A DNA stretch of 64,000 nucleotides. Origin: Tretioscincus oriximinensis (lineage: Eukaryota; Chordata; Lepidosauria; Squamata; Gymnophthalmidae). How positions within the stretch are numbered: the first letter of the stretch is position 1; each line of letters begins with the position of its first letter. Location: the NCBI GenBank assembly GCA_022410635.1, contig JAJVDF010000019.1, forward strand, positions 4,046,497-4,110,496, given 5' to 3'. This document shows positions 22,199 to 34,193 of this stretch, one piece after another. The notes under the pieces are model-generated. The model searched no databases. It was not told where the DNA came from and saw only the letters and a program-made list of their open reading frames with translations. Position numbers and translations under genes: made by a program.

Positions 22199-22484
22199 CA
22201 TAGCCTTCTTGGCTCAGTCACTAAGTAAAACAGTTTCTCAACTGGGAGATCGGGTTTTGAAGCCCTGTGTTGGATGTGGGGATGGGTGAGCACCTTCTAC
22301 TACCCCTGCAGCTCTAGCTAACCAAACTATTGACTTGCAACTGACTGCAAGTAGATACATGGAAACCACCACAGCCTGGTGCAGAAGATAGAATGTAAGC
22401 CTTCAGGCAATATACCCTTGTAAGCCGCTATGAGTCCCTTTGAAAGGTGAGAAAAGCAGGGTATATGAACCCAGTTCTTCTTCT
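22199..22484 (+). mobile_element. tRNA-derived SINE with L2-like tail, copy 2
   Basis: Plus-strand copy of the SINE seen at 15,411-15,710. The tRNA-like head is weaker (GGCTCAGTCACTAAGTAAAA; GGGTTTTGAAGCC). The tail GAGTCCCTTTGAAAGGTGAG is intact and ends in TTC repeats that have expanded into the long microsatellite that follows. Confidence 0.8.
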
Positions 22485-22608
22485 TCTTCTTCTTTTTCTT
22501 CTTTTTCTTCTTTTTCTTCTTTTTCTTCTTCTTCTTCTTCTTCTTCTTCTTCTTCTTCTTCTTCTTCTTCTTCTTCTTCTTCTTCTTCTTCTTCTTCTTC
22601 TTCTTCTT
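22475..22608. repeat. Expanded (TTC)n microsatellite
   Basis: About 134 bp of TTC with a few TTTTTC interruptions near the left end, arising from the SINE tail. It ends at an assembly gap. Poly-Ser or poly-Leu frames through it are not genes. Confidence 0.9.
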
Positions 22609-22658
22609 NNNNNNNNNNNNNNNNNNNNNNNNNNNNNNNNNNNNNNNNNNNNNNNNNN
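22609..22658. other. Assembly gap (50 N)
   Basis: A run of 50 unknown bases between a TTC and a CTA microsatellite. The round number suggests a placeholder of arbitrary length. Confidence 0.95.

Positions 22659-22690
<32 letters not shown>
22659..22690. repeat. (CTA)n microsatellite
   Basis: About ten CTA repeats directly after the gap. The change of unit from TTC happens inside the gap. Confidence 0.9.
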
Positions 22691-22691
<1 letters not shown>

Positions 22692-24165
22692 TTTAGAGCA
22701 TTAAGAGTACAATGAGTACTCCAAAGATGCAGAATTGTTCAGATACTGCACCCCAGGAGAATTCTTTAACAGCACAGATATGTGATCAGTAGACCTCTGA
22801 ATCAACCCTGTAACCATTTTATGATTCTGCAATCCTTCTAGTGCTTGACTCAAGGACAATTTTGACTAGCCATCGCTTTCGTCAATTGATTTTTATAATT
22901 TTCCTTCCAAATTCCTGATTTTTATCTTGCACCGATTTTTCCTTTATTTTTTGCATACATATTCCATGTAGACCAGTTGGATTCTAAACACTGACTTTCC
23001 ATATGGCGCAATGTGCACAATATCTTTATAGTACCATATCTTGTAGTTCATGTAGTGGCAGAGAATTAGTAATATTATGATCACAGAGATACAATTAAAC
23101 CAGATTTTTGTATTTCTGGGTTTGGAAGTCATATTATCATGTTGACATTAACACCAGTTGTTTATCAGAATGTTAATAAATAAGAAATATAATTATGCAA
23201 ATTGGACATAAAATGTGACTTAATGCCAAGAAAATGTTCAGTATGAATGGATCGAAAAAAATGGTTGGAGGGAAGGGGAACTGCATAGAGAGCAATGGAT
23301 AAGCTGGCTGGCTTTTGCTTTCTGGTTGAACAGGAAATATATGGTCTTTTGAGCATCATTTTTCATGCACTAAGCTGCATGGTTCACTAGTCATCTCCAA
23401 GGTCAGAAACGTTCCACCTGATTTACTAAATGTTACTTAACATGAAATGCTGATACTTATTGTAGCATACTTATTTATGTCTTTATAAGTATACATTTAT
23501 AGCCATTTGTCCCCCAATACATGTCTAAAGTAACAGAGAGAAATTAAAAACATCACTCATGCAGTATCCAAAGTGACCATTTTGGTCACTGAGGAAATGG
23601 CATTCATTTCGAATGCCAGAGAAAAGTGCAAGGATCAGCAGAAGGTAGAAACAAAATTATGAATGTCTTGCGAGTACAAAAGAGGAACCCTGAATTATTG
23701 TTTTTACATCCCCACCGAGTATATGAAGATCAATATAAGACGCTTTATGGAGTCCTTTTCAAGGCAATTTTAAAATCTTATGAATCTTCAGTCCTATTTT
23801 AGGCCTCCACTCTGATCCGGTAAGATTTGTGATAGGCTTTGGTAGTCCGTAAGCACAGAGAGAGCTTTGGGAAGGATTACTTCATTGTCTTTTGCTCTGG
23901 GAAATAATGCAGATGTCAAAGTAGAAACAGAGCAACTCTAAGGATTTTGTATGTGTATCATCCATGCATATGGATCACTGGCTACTACAATAGATGCCTA
24001 AGAAATGCCTCCATATTGGAAAGAAATAATGGGTAAGGTGCTTTGCTAGTGCTGATTCAAAAAGGTATTGCATCTACACTTCTAATTACTCCCAACTAGG
24101 ACAAGTAAGCAGTAAAACAATTATATAGTAAAATTATTAGAGAGGTCAAAAAATGGTGCGTCTCA
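22691..24165. other. Unannotated sequence
   Basis: No gene or repeat family recognised. Frames are short. Confidence 0.3.
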
Positions 24166-24177
24166 TGTCACAGTACT

Positions 24178-24325
24178 TTGAACTTTCTCAGCCCCACCTA
24201 CTCCACAGGGTGTCTGTTGTGGAGAAAGCAACAAAAGCTATGTGCACCACCCTATGGTAGGTCACCCTGAGACCTTTGGGTATAGGGCGGGATATAAATA
24301 CAAATAAATAAATAAAATAAATAAT
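24178..24325 (+). mobile_element. SINE/L2 3' fragment
   Basis: It contains CTCAGCCCCACCTACTCCAC followed by AGGGTGTCTGTTGTGG, a block common in amniote SINEs. It then carries the L2-like ending CACCCTGAGACCTTTGGGTA, GGGCGGGATATAAATA and an AAAT tail. Confidence 0.6.
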
Positions 24326-24673
24326 ATATTGTATGCTCTAAATCAACAAGGGTGCAGATGCCATACCTCTGGGCAAAGCTGCCCATGAAAAAGATTGCAT
24401 AGGTAACAAAATGCAGTTATACATGAAAGACATGATAATGCATACAAAAATAACTGGAGGGATGTTGATATAAATAAAGTTACTATGATTCATTTCCGGG
24501 TAGGTATGAATTTTGGAAAGCATCACCATGTAGCAAATGCGAGAAAATAAAACAAAAAAAATGGACTAAATACTAAGAACTATATACAGACTGAGGGATA
24601 AATAAACAATTTATATATATAAAATTATCTCTGTATACAGTGTATACTGCTCAAAGTATATATATATACTGCT

Positions 24674-24737
24674 CAAAACAATTAAGGGAACACTTTAACA
24701 TACACTGTTATGTTAAAATGTTCCCTTAATTGTTTTG
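24674..24737. mobile_element. Tc1/mariner-like TIR-only palindrome
   Basis: The arms are 28 bp (27/28 paired, outer 19 bp perfect: CAAAACAATTAAGGGAACA) around an 8-bp loop. The left side reads TATACTGCTCAAAACAATTA, which resembles the TACTGCTCAAAA-AAT-AAGGGAACAC termini of some vertebrate Tc1/mariner elements. TA-repeat DNA on both sides fits a TA target. Nothing is left between the two inverted ends, so it is a near-complete internal deletion. Confidence 0.6.
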
Positions 24738-24742
24738 ATATA

Positions 24743-25140
24743 TATATATATATATACCATTGAAAATGAATAGTTTGAAATACCTTTCAACAGAGTTATG
24801 TGTTTGTTGTATTTTAATGCACGTAAGAGACTGAAATGCCTCTAGACTGGAGACAGGCAAGCCACATTAAATGGTTCTAAAAGTAGATTAAAACTGCTGC
24901 CTCCATTGTGGGGATGTGGCCAGAGACAGCCACATTTTACCTATACCAAAGGCAGGATTCACATACATGTGTAGTCTTGAAACATGATGGGATATAGTGT
25001 AACCAAGGGACTGTCCAAATTGCAATGTCTTGTCCCTGACCAGTTTCAGAGTGTGGGAACATTGGCCACTGACTGTGGATCCTGCCTTCTAGACTCATAG
25101 CAGACCTGAAAGTTCATATCTGTTCAGTGCTCAGCTTGTG
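24743..25140. other. Unannotated sequence
   Basis: A (TA)n run at 24,739-24,757, then complex sequence with no recognised element. Confidence 0.3.
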
Positions 25141-25142
25141 CA

Positions 25143-25440
25143 GGCACGGATAGCTCAGATGCTTAGGAATTCGTCTCTCGCCTGGGAGATGGGATTTCGA
25201 AGCCCTGTGTTGGAAGTAGGGAGGGGTGAGCACCTTCCACTAGCCTGTAGCTCTAGCCAACCCAGCTATTCGAAAGCATGAATTGCAAGAAATTGCAACT
25301 GACTGCAAGTAGATACATGGGAACCACCATAGCCTTGTGGGGGAGATAGAATGGGCAAAAATATATCCTTGTAAGCCGCTTTGAGTCCCTTTGAAAGGTG
25401 AGAAAAGCGGGGTATAAGAACCAAGTTCTTCTTCTTCTTG
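25143..25440 (+). mobile_element. tRNA-derived SINE with L2-like tail, copy 3 (full length)
   Basis: The best plus-strand copy. Head: GGCACGGATAGCTCAGATGC (A box) and GGGATTTCGAAGCCC (B box). Body: GATACATGGGAACCACCAT. Tail: GCCGCTTTGAGTCCCTTTGA and AAAGCGGGGTATAAGAACC, then TTC repeats. The tail can fold, with CCGCTTT pairing to AAAGCGG. Confidence 0.88.
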
Positions 25441-26605
25441 TTAGTGCAAATGTTTTTGGATACATTATAGCTGTGGCCAGCTCCTGATTGTTTGATGGGC
25501 TCTCCTACATGGACATTTCTATACAATTTTCTTGGCAGAGATATAGGAAGGAGATACTTCTGAGACGTGACTGGAGACTGGACCACAATACTACAATTTC
25601 CAGTAACCTCAGTGTTTCCTCGTTTGAAATATTTACCTCAGAAGGGAACTGGAAGCAACTTTGTTCCTCACACTTCTACATTATTTGTCACTTGCCCTTC
25701 CACAGTCTTTTTTCCACTTTCTTTGTATACTGAACTGAGTTTAAGAAATGCAGCAAGCATAAAGTCCCTCATAAAAAAGACATTTTTCTCCTTTAAACTC
25801 GTAACCATTTGCTACTGGGGAAAAAATTAACAAGAAATCCAAGCATAAAAGCACCTCCAACTCTGCTTTCTCTGTTCTGCTAGAGTTAATCACAATATTT
25901 TGGCCTTCAGAATTTTAAAGTATTTTATGTTGTGTGCCTTACTTCAGACAAGCCTTTAAAACTGCATTAGTTGTTGCCAAGCATTTTCAGAGAATGCTTT
26001 AAAAAAGATCATGATGCAGCCTGAATCCCTTCTTTGTTCTGTTTTACCAGAGTGAGTTTTTGGCATGCTTCTTTAGTGCTAAAACTACCTTCAGGTGCTT
26101 CAGAAATTGAATCTGTGTTCAGCATGATGCCTCAAAGGAGGTTACAACAGCAACAATGGATAACATCCAGACAAATGTGCAGAATGTCAAGATAATTTTC
26201 ATCAGCTGTAACTGGGGGAATTGACAAAGAAGATTGGCACTCGACAGTTTTTGCTCAAGAGGGTTGTTTGAACTGCTATGCAATACAGTGGAGAACAATA
26301 ATAATAAAATCCCCACTGCTGTGATTCTTGTAATAAGAAACAATGGCCTTGTTTCTGCTCTCACCAATTTTTAAAAAGTGGCACTTTTAATAACCTTTAA
26401 TGTAGGGAGAAAGGAAGCAAATCCTTTCTATTCAGCAGTATCTTGAAGATCTATATCTGTGCTGAGCATTTCTTTAAAATCAATGCACAAAATGGTTTGG
26501 GGCCCGGAAATGTAACCACTCAGTTCATCTTCAATCTAACATGGGATTTTGTCATGGAAAAGAGGAACAGACTAAGGTTCCTTCCACACTATAGTAAAAA
26601 AACCC
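25441..26605. other. Unannotated sequence
   Basis: No gene or repeat recognised. Confidence 0.3.
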
Positions 26606-27388
26606 TAAAATGAAAATGTCAACCCAGTGTGCAGCAGCAGCAAAAAAGGCAAATTCCATGTTGGGGATAATTAGGAAAGGAATCGAAAACAAGTCATCAA
26701 ATGTTGTTTTGCCTCTTTATAAATCTGTGGTGAGGCCACATTTGGAATACTGTGTTCAGTTCTGGTCACCACATCTCAAGAGGGATATGTTGGAACTGGA
26801 GAAGGTGCAGAAGAGGGCAACAAAAACGATCAAGGGTCTGGAGCACCTCCCTTACGAAGCAAGGCTGCAACATCTGGGCCTCTTCAGCCTTGAAAGGAGA
26901 CGTTTGAGGGGTGATCTGATTGAAGTGTACAAAATCATGCATGGGATCGGCAGGGTGAATAGAGAAAAATGTTTTCTCTATCACACAACACAAGGACCAG
27001 AGGGCACTCCTTACAACTGTTGGGTAGAAAAGTGAGAACAGACAAAGGAAAGTATTTTTTTCACCCAGAGGGTCATCGGCCTGTGGAATTTACTTCCTGA
27101 AGAGGTAGTGGTAGCTAACAGCTTCGATAGTTTCAAGACAGGACTAGACAGGTTTATGGACACCAAGGGTATAAATGGATACTAGGATGGATGTTGCCTC
27201 CGGGATGGAGCAACAGGCAGGACTCCTGAAATACCATTTGCAGGGAATCATGAACAGGAGCATATTTTGCTTTCCTCTGTTCGGACTGCCCAGGTGCATC
27301 TGGTGGGCCTCTGTGTGACACAGAATGCTGCACTTGATGGGCTGTGGCCTGATCCAGTATGGCTCTTCTTATGTTCTTATGTTCTTAT
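26606..27388 (+). mobile_element. CR1 LINE, 5'-truncated copy C
   Basis: Begins in ORF2 at the position equal to 48,165 of the long copy and runs to the (TTCTTATG)n terminus at 27,365-27,388. The frame encodes the end of the RT region and the C-terminal domain (VQFWSPHLKRD, LEHLPYEARLQHLGLFSLER). It is broken at 26,964-26,968, where a run of six A in the long copy is five A here. It is very similar to the long copy, so the two belong to the same young subfamily. Confidence 0.9.
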
Positions 27389-27472
27389 GAAATGTGGTTT
27401 AAACTGGCGTGATATAATCCCCCACCCATTCATATTAGCGCAAAAATTCATGCAGAGCTGATGAGACTCCTG

Positions 27473-27679
27473 TAGGCTGACCAGATGACCCCTTTTGAGG
27501 GGGGGTTGACCCCCCCCTTTTGGGGGGTGCCTCCCAGTTTTTTCTGAGGAATTTTTTTTTCAAAAAAAGGTTTTTATTTTTTTTTGTTTTTTTGTTTTTG
27601 TTTTCCTTCAGAAAGATCCAGGAGGCATCCCCAAAACTAGTTCTCAGCCCCTCCCAAAAGGGATAATCTGGTCAGCCTA
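27473..27679. mobile_element. Family A fold-back hAT-like MITE, copy 4
   Basis: A 207-bp fold-back, TAGGCTGACCAGATGACCCC to AATCTGGTCAGCCTA, with a G/T-rich centre. The flanking 8-mers (GACTCCTG and GGTGAGAG) do not match, so the duplication has been lost or one flank was rearranged. Confidence 0.75.
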
Positions 27680-28104
27680 GGTGAGAGAAGATCCACAAAG
27701 GATCAGGAAGTCACTACCGCTCATGTCATTCAGTTGTGATTTTGCAGTCCTTGCTGGCTGACATCTTCCCACCGTATCCAAGCCCCACCACACCTTGACA
27801 GCCTCCAGGGTTTCAGGCAGCTTCCCATTGGAAGGAGAGGTATTTCATGCTGATGTCAGAAAACATCAGCAACATCTCCTTCTCTGACGGAGCTTTTTCT
27901 TGTGTGGGACCCGGGAGGACAGCACAAGCTTCATTGCCTTATATAGCGGTAGTATCATGATGAAATGGATCAGCTATGACTTTTCATACTTGGCACCCTA
28001 GAGCAGTAGTGCCACTGACAATGTGACCTGCATTCAAGTCAGTTTTTCACATTATGCCAGTAGCAACTTCTGGCCACCATCGTGAGGATGCACAGAGGGG
28101 TCAC

Positions 28105-28320
28105 AGGAATTATTATTCCTGTTATCTCTGAAAAAGTTTGAATTTTCCATGGGCCACAGTTCCCACATGCTGCAAATCAGACAGAGAGCACTTAAGGAAG
28201 ACAGGGTGGCACTCTCCATGTTGGTGGCAGGTCCTTGGCTGGAAGAAAGAAGAAAGGACCTGCTTTTGCTTGTGCCATACTACAGCGAAACCATTGCTGC
28301 ACCAACAGAAATGGACACGG
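28105..28320 (+). repeat. Family F unclassified repeat, copy 1
   Basis: Shares the order of several blocks with 45,946-46,165: TATTCCTGTTATCTCTG, then TTTGAA and CATGGG-like, then AGAGAGCACTT, then CTCTCCATGTTGGTGGCAGG. The two copies are strongly diverged. No termini or coding capacity were identified. Confidence 0.4.
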
Positions 28321-28329
28321 CGAAAAAAA

Positions 28330-30020
28330 ACCAAAACCCGCTGCCCCTGGGATCAGAGAAGGTGAGCTACATCTTACCTTCTGGTATCCCAGGGGCGCTG
28401 GCAAGTTTAGGTTCCTTCTTAACATGTCCACAACCAGTGGTTTGGAAGCATCCCTGTGGACTGGCATGTTTAACAGTAATATGGTTTATTAGGCTCACAT
28501 ATATTCCAGCTGTTGCTAGACTACAACTTCCACCGTCTCTTGCCTTGGCTGCAATGCTGGACTGCATGACAATGTAGATCCAAGAAACTACCCACTGCTG
28601 GTATGCTCTGTCCACATAGGATGCCCCTGATCTAGATTACCAGTGTATCTAGTTTAACAAATCCATTGGCATCCCAGCTCAGATCAACCTGGATAATGGA
28701 GGCATGCAATGATACAAGCCCATTTTAATCTACATCAAGTATGCAATCAAACTCGGTTCCCCTTGAGGTCTGAAGTTAGGTTTTTTGTTCCTATAAGTTT
28801 GAATCCTGAGGGAGGGGGGGGATTGGCTAATGTGGAAAAACATTTGGAAATGGATGTAATTGGATGTAATATGGAACAGAGACCTTTGCTGGTCCACACC
28901 CTCTGCTTCAAATCACCATAACTGAAAGTGCAGAAAATTCCATAAGCAGGCCAACTAGATATTCACTGAGGTGCCTGTTCTAGTTGCCAATATACCTTAA
29001 GAGTAATGATATACATGCTGCACTCATGCAAGACGAAGCTTAGTATCAAGGCAAGCTAACAGCCTGATTTCTGCTTAACAAGTATACCAACTGTATCCTT
29101 ATCTTTTTTCTCTAAGCCATGAGCTTTCTGTAAGCTCTTGCCCACGGTATTTCTTCCTGCTTCAGACACTGAGACTGTTCCAAAGTTTTAAGAAGACAGC
29201 AGTTTGGTTTTAGATTTGGTATTAGGAAAAGCTATTGAGAGACCTAACAAAGGAAAAATAAAACAGGTGAACCATTTGCAGGTAATGAAGAGAATGGCTT
29301 TTCATTTGAAATCANTGTTTTGATTTTCTGCCTCCCTTACAGTTTAAAAGCTTGCATTCTTTTAATTTTCAAAACCAATTGCCAGGTAATATTTTTCTGC
29401 ATCACTGCTACTTACAAGTGACTATTTTATTTTTCCATTAGCAGAAACTTGTGGTTTAAGGTGGAAAATGCCATTAAATTCTCTGAACCAAAATAACCTC
29501 ATCAGCAGCTCAAAGTACATGTTTAAATCTGGTTAGATTTGTTACAAATGAATTTGCTATATGAGGATTTTAAATGAGCTCTAGTGGTGATACGAAACAC
29601 TCTAATATAGGAGGTGAAAATAGGCAGTCCTCTTTCAAATGTTTCCTTTTCGTGATATATTCGCAGTTAAGAAAAAATAGCCAGTAAGGTGTTTTAAGTG
29701 GCTTCAAATAGAAAGGAGGCCTAAGAGATGTTTAAACAGCAGATTTTAAAATGTTTTAGAGAAAGCCTGTCCCCACTGAGCCATCCACATGCTAGTGCAG
29801 ATTATAGCTGGCCCTGAGATATAACCAAGAATAAGGCTCAGTAGGGACTGGAAAAATGACCTGAATTCAGATTGAGTTCAGTTTCTTTTCATCCCATCAT
29901 CAATGATCTCTTTTTGGATTTTTTTGTTCCCACAACTCATTCTTCCAGCCTCATTCTGGGAATTTCTCTCTTCCTTCTTGCCCAGATCCTGCCCATTTTG
30001 ATCTGTGGCTGTAAAAGTGA
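28330..30020. other. Unannotated sequence, mostly complex
   Basis: GC-moderate to about 28,620, then AT-rich. The span 29,290-29,620 is complex and non-repetitive and may be conserved non-coding DNA. Frames up to 142 codons (28,149-28,577) have no domain. There is an N at 29,315. Confidence 0.3.
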
Positions 30021-30029
30021 ATTGGTGAG

Positions 30030-30700
30030 CTAAGGCGAAACAGGTACCGTGAGACCGTATATAGTAATAATATAACATTTATTAAACTTAATTTACAATT
30101 GTCTTCAAGTATAATGACGGATCATAGAACAAAACTGGATCATAGAACAATATTGGATCATAAAACAATATTGGAACTATAAAAGGCCATAGTATGAGGT
30201 AGGAGTGTGTAAGGAAGCGCATCTGGCTGACAGTCCTGCACAGCCCCACATTGGGGCGCTCCAGGGACTAACGCCATTCACCCTTTGGAATGGCCACATC
30301 CATTGCTCACTTCCCATGAGCCCCGCCTGGCCCACCCGGCACCAGACGGGTAACACCCAACTTGCTCACATGCCCAACTCTGCCCAACCCTAGCTTAAGG
30401 CAGTCACCATTTGGCACCTCAGTGAGCTCCGCCCAGTCCAATGCTTGAGGATCAAGACNGTAGCCTACATTGAAGCACCCCCTCCCCAATTCAGAATCAT
30501 GATTGGCTTCATTCCATGCCTTAGGCAAGCCTTGTGATGCTGAACCCCTTTAAGGGGCCCTCAGAAAACTTTTGGAATAGTTAAGGGAAATCTGTCCACC
30601 AGTTAAAACTATCCCATCAGGCCAGCTGAGATGCGCTACTGCCCCACCGTACTATGACAAGAAAGGGAAAGGGAGGGAGGGTCTTGCTTTCTTGTCACAA
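30030..30700 (-). mobile_element. LTR-like sequence (uncertain)
   Basis: On the minus strand the order is a GC-moderate U3-like region, a TATA-like CCTTTTATAG at about 30,180, and an AATAAA-type signal (GTTTAATAAATG) at about 30,077-30,088. This order fits an LTR, but I found no convincing TG...CA ends or target duplication, and no coding region adjoins it. It includes the 18-bp tandem repeat at 30,119-30,172 and an N at 30,460. Confidence 0.3.
30119..30172. repeat. Three tandem 18-bp units
   Basis: Units starting GGATCATA-AACAA occur at 30,119, 30,137 and 30,155 with one to three differences. Confidence 0.85.
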
Positions 30701-32199
30701 CAGCATCTAGGGAGGGCAGAGACACACTTAAGTACAAGCGCTGAAGCTACGCCTCTCCCTAGCTCTCCTGCAGCCGGAGTGAGCGTTCCTGGGGCAATTT
30801 TACCCTGGAAGAAAAGACACCGCACCGGCTGCCTACTGGCCGTTCCCTTCGCCCCCAATTCCTGGACGTCCGAAGCAAAAGTAATGGGATGAAAATGAGC
30901 TATGCTTAAATGGAATGATAAGCACCCCCTATAAAGGAGTGTGAGTAGAGGAAATAAAGGCTGGAGAGATGAAAGTGACACTGTGATCAGCCTTTCTACT
31001 GACAAGACTTTGCATCAAGACACTCAGCTGTGCTTAAAGATACATGAAAAACCAGCACACTTCCAGTGGGAACTGGCCAGTATTTTTAATTTTCTTCCTC
31101 TTTCCTGTTGTTCTCCAGCCCTGAATTGTCTGCCTCAAGCAGATGTTTGTAAGCAGAGACAAGGATTGAGGAACAATAGGCTGGCCTGGGATCTCTTCCA
31201 TCTGGTTTTCTGATAGGAGGGAAACATTTGCAAGGCTTACAAACTTGCCTGTTTCCTGAAACTGATGGGATACCTCCACTCCTGTCCTATAACTGCCTTG
31301 TTCTCACTGCTGTGCTTCAGAGGTACATCTAGAACACCCAGGCCTGCTGATTTTGACTACAAAGGCATGGTTGAGATCAGTGCTTTCTGCATGAAAGTAC
31401 TAGTTTAGATCTGCCCACACTGGGGCAAGGAATCTTGCATATGTTTTGGATTAGACACTGGAAAGGTGGGAGACAGAAGTAGAAAGGGTTGGCAGAAGGT
31501 GAGATGGATGAATAGAAGCAGTTGGTCAGATTTTGATACGGAGTGTGTGTTGATCTGGTGTGTTAAGGTTCATAGGTCACAAAAGCTGGATATTATTGGA
31601 CAACAGTCCTATTCTTCAGCATGGAGGACTATTTACAATCATGTATGTGACTGGCTTTAAAGGAAGTGTATTGAAGCTGAATTGATTAGTGGGATTAATG
31701 CTAGATTGGCATGTAGTTAGGTAGAATTTGAATGCCTAGGCCTCTGTGCAACCATTGTGGATGTGGCTTTTTTATTGCTCATTTATGAGAATATGGAGGA
31801 TTTCAAAAAAGTAGAGGCAAAGAGATTATGGAGCAGAGCCGTGCTGTTTTTTGAATATGATGTGCAGGAGGCGAATCCGTGCATTCCCTCAAGATGGGAT
31901 AATAGTTTCTAAATCATCTTTAATCTCATGTTGCTTTACATAACTCCAAGGGCAAACCAAGTTGGAATAAGTAAGGAAAAGAGTCAGCGGTTCTGTATTT
32001 TGCTTTGTAGTGTTAATGAAGAATTTGTCTCATATCTTGTCCCCTGTGTTTGATAAACTCAGGAGTTTTAGGTTTAGCTCTTTGCCTGGGGAGGGGGAAT
32101 CACTTTGCATGAGTAAAGAAAATCCCATCTTTTAAGGCTGCCATAGAACAGAGCAAAAAACTGAAAACTGATCGTAAAACATGGTTCTGATATAATTTA
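30701..32199. other. Unannotated sequence
   Basis: A GC-rich patch at 30,730-30,880 with several CG dinucleotides (GCGTTCCTGGGG, GGACGTCCGAAGC), then complex AT-rich DNA. No splice-defined exon or domain can be supported. Confidence 0.3.
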
Positions 32200-32650
32200 G
32201 GTTGTATCTACACAACACTTGTTTATTCTGGAATTTCCAAATAATTTGATTAATTGGTTAATGTGCTTTGTTCATACTTTACAGTATGTTCAGAGTTTTG
32301 TCATTCTGTCATCTCCCGACACATGAGATTTTACGTGCCAGTGACACACTCTTCTGTCAGCCATTTTGTTTGCTGTTTGTCAAATCCTCTCAAATGCTAT
32401 TGGATAGTTTGTCAATATCATATTCCTTTGACTCTCTCCCTCCCTATTTCCTGTCAAAACAATCCACGCATCAAAGCCTTCCCACAATAACACTATAAGA
32501 TGATTAGTCGTTGGGATTTCCCAGAAAACGAATAATCCAGACAATCATCAATAAAATCTGCAATGTGCTGGTTTATAGAACAACCTAGTAAGGCAAACGC
32601 AACAGAAATTTATCTTTCATGTGGCTTATTGACCNTGTCTGGATGCAGCC
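32200..32650 (-). mobile_element. Family E DNA-like repeat, copy 2 (longest)
   Basis: A 451-bp copy in the reverse sense. Its outer end is GGTTGTATCTACACAACACT (left) and its other end GTCTGGATGCAGCC (right). It shares CAAATGCTATTGGATAGTTT and AACAATCCACGCATCAAAGC with 61,420-61,505. Flanking bases show only a weak TTA match. N at 32,635. Confidence 0.65.
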
Positions 32651-33404
32651 TTAGAAAGGAAGGCATCATAAAAGAACCCTCCTATTTGTCTTCCACCACC
32701 CTAATCCCAGAAAATGAGGGTACGTTAGTGTAGTGGGCCAAAAGAAAGATGCACAGAGCTAGTTTATTGGACCAGTTTCAAAAGGGAAAAGGTGGAACAG
32801 ATACAGATGGGAAGATTCTTATACCCTCTTCTCCAAAGCACTGCCCATGAGGAGGAGTCAAAGTGTTCAAGGAGGCAAGCACAGGGTATACATGGTAGGC
32901 ACTAATTGCAAAAGAAGGCAGAATTGCAATGTGTCGAGACAGTGGTTACAAAACATAACAAAAAGTATCAGCAAGGCAAGCTTGAAAAATGGAGGTTTGA
33001 CAACTCATATCATTGTGATGGAACAACGAAATGTACACAACTATTTACAAATACAATAAAGTGCACTGCCAAACCAAATAAATGTTTCTGCGCAATGATT
33101 AAACATCAATCAAAGTATTTGGCAAGAAGGGAAGGGGTGCTCTGATGAGCCATTGAGGGGATGTAAGAAGGGCAAAAGTCCATTTGTATCCTAGGTGGTA
33201 GAACTGACTGTCCATAGAAAGCCCAGCAAAAAAATGGCTTTGAAGGAAAAGCCCAACGAGAAAGAGAGCTCCTTTATTTGCATCCAAGGCAAAAGTGGTT
33301 GTTGACCAATCTTGGGAGTTTGTGGCTTAATTTACATAGGAGATGCGAATTGCTTCTTCAAATTCTGGAGCATCAGCTGGAACTGCTTCCATAGAATATG
33401 GTAT
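32651..33404. other. Unannotated sequence
   Basis: No recognised repeat or gene. Confidence 0.3.
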
Positions 33405-33486
33405 TTAGTAGGCCTCTGTGTGAGACAGACTGTTGGACTAGATGGGCTCTGGCCCGATCCAGTATGGCTCTTCTTATGTTCTTATG
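33405..33486 (+). mobile_element. CR1 LINE terminal 80 bp, copy D
   Basis: Only the last part of the 3'UTR (GATGGGCTCTGGCCCGATCC) and the TTCTTATGTTCTTATG terminus remain, an extreme 5' truncation typical of CR1. Confidence 0.85.
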
Positions 33487-34193
33487 GCAGGCAGTCTCTG
33501 GCTCATCTGATACATTTCAAATTTAAGCAGATAGCAGAATTACAGTTTTATATATTATAACAGAAGGATGCCTGGCTGAACTCAAAAGGACATGGACAAT
33601 AAAATGTATCTTTAAAAATACTTTTTGTGCCAGAGAGGCAATTCAGGTTTTTCCACAGCAGAAATCCTGTCAAATGCAAAACAAAAGGTGATACATTCAT
33701 TTGGGGCTTGAGGGAAAGAGTGCCAAGGGGACATTGCAGAGAAAGGCCTTTCCAGTATAAAGAAACATCACCAACATACATTATTCAGGCAAACAGGCAG
33801 AGACATATTTTATTCCCAAAAATTATATTTAGAATTTTAAATTTCTGAATTCAGGTATCCTTATCTTTTAGGCAAGTTACTGGAAGGACCATTGTGAATC
33901 AGATTTAATTCAAGGATATTATTTGAGCTAGGGCTGAGTTCTAGATGACTTCTAGAGTTCAAGAAGTCACCTTTCTCATCAGAGGGCTTCAAGGCAGATT
34001 CAGCAATATCCTGCTTCCTTCTGTGTATGTAACAGGGCTTAGTGAAATGGAGTCTGAATGACCAAGACTGTTTCAGGCTCCACTTTGGTGGAAAAGAATT
34101 CAGAATTAAGGGGCACACTGGGGGTTCTGCAGAAGGGGTAAAATGGCATCCTGTGACCTATCCCACTGTTATGCAAACTTCCTCCTCTCTTAC
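33487..34193. other. Unannotated sequence
   Basis: No recognised repeat or gene. Frames up to 85 codons have no domain. Confidence 0.3.

Noticed and set aside
22475..22690. CRISPR-like repetitive array
   Set aside because: Simple trinucleotide repeats without spacers, in a eukaryotic genome.
22440..22715. Poly-Ser/poly-Leu frames
   Set aside because: Translation of a TTC microsatellite and an N gap.
25143..25240. Possible tRNA gene
   Set aside because: A- and B-box-like motifs are present, but there is no cloverleaf and the sequence continues as a SINE body found in seven copies.
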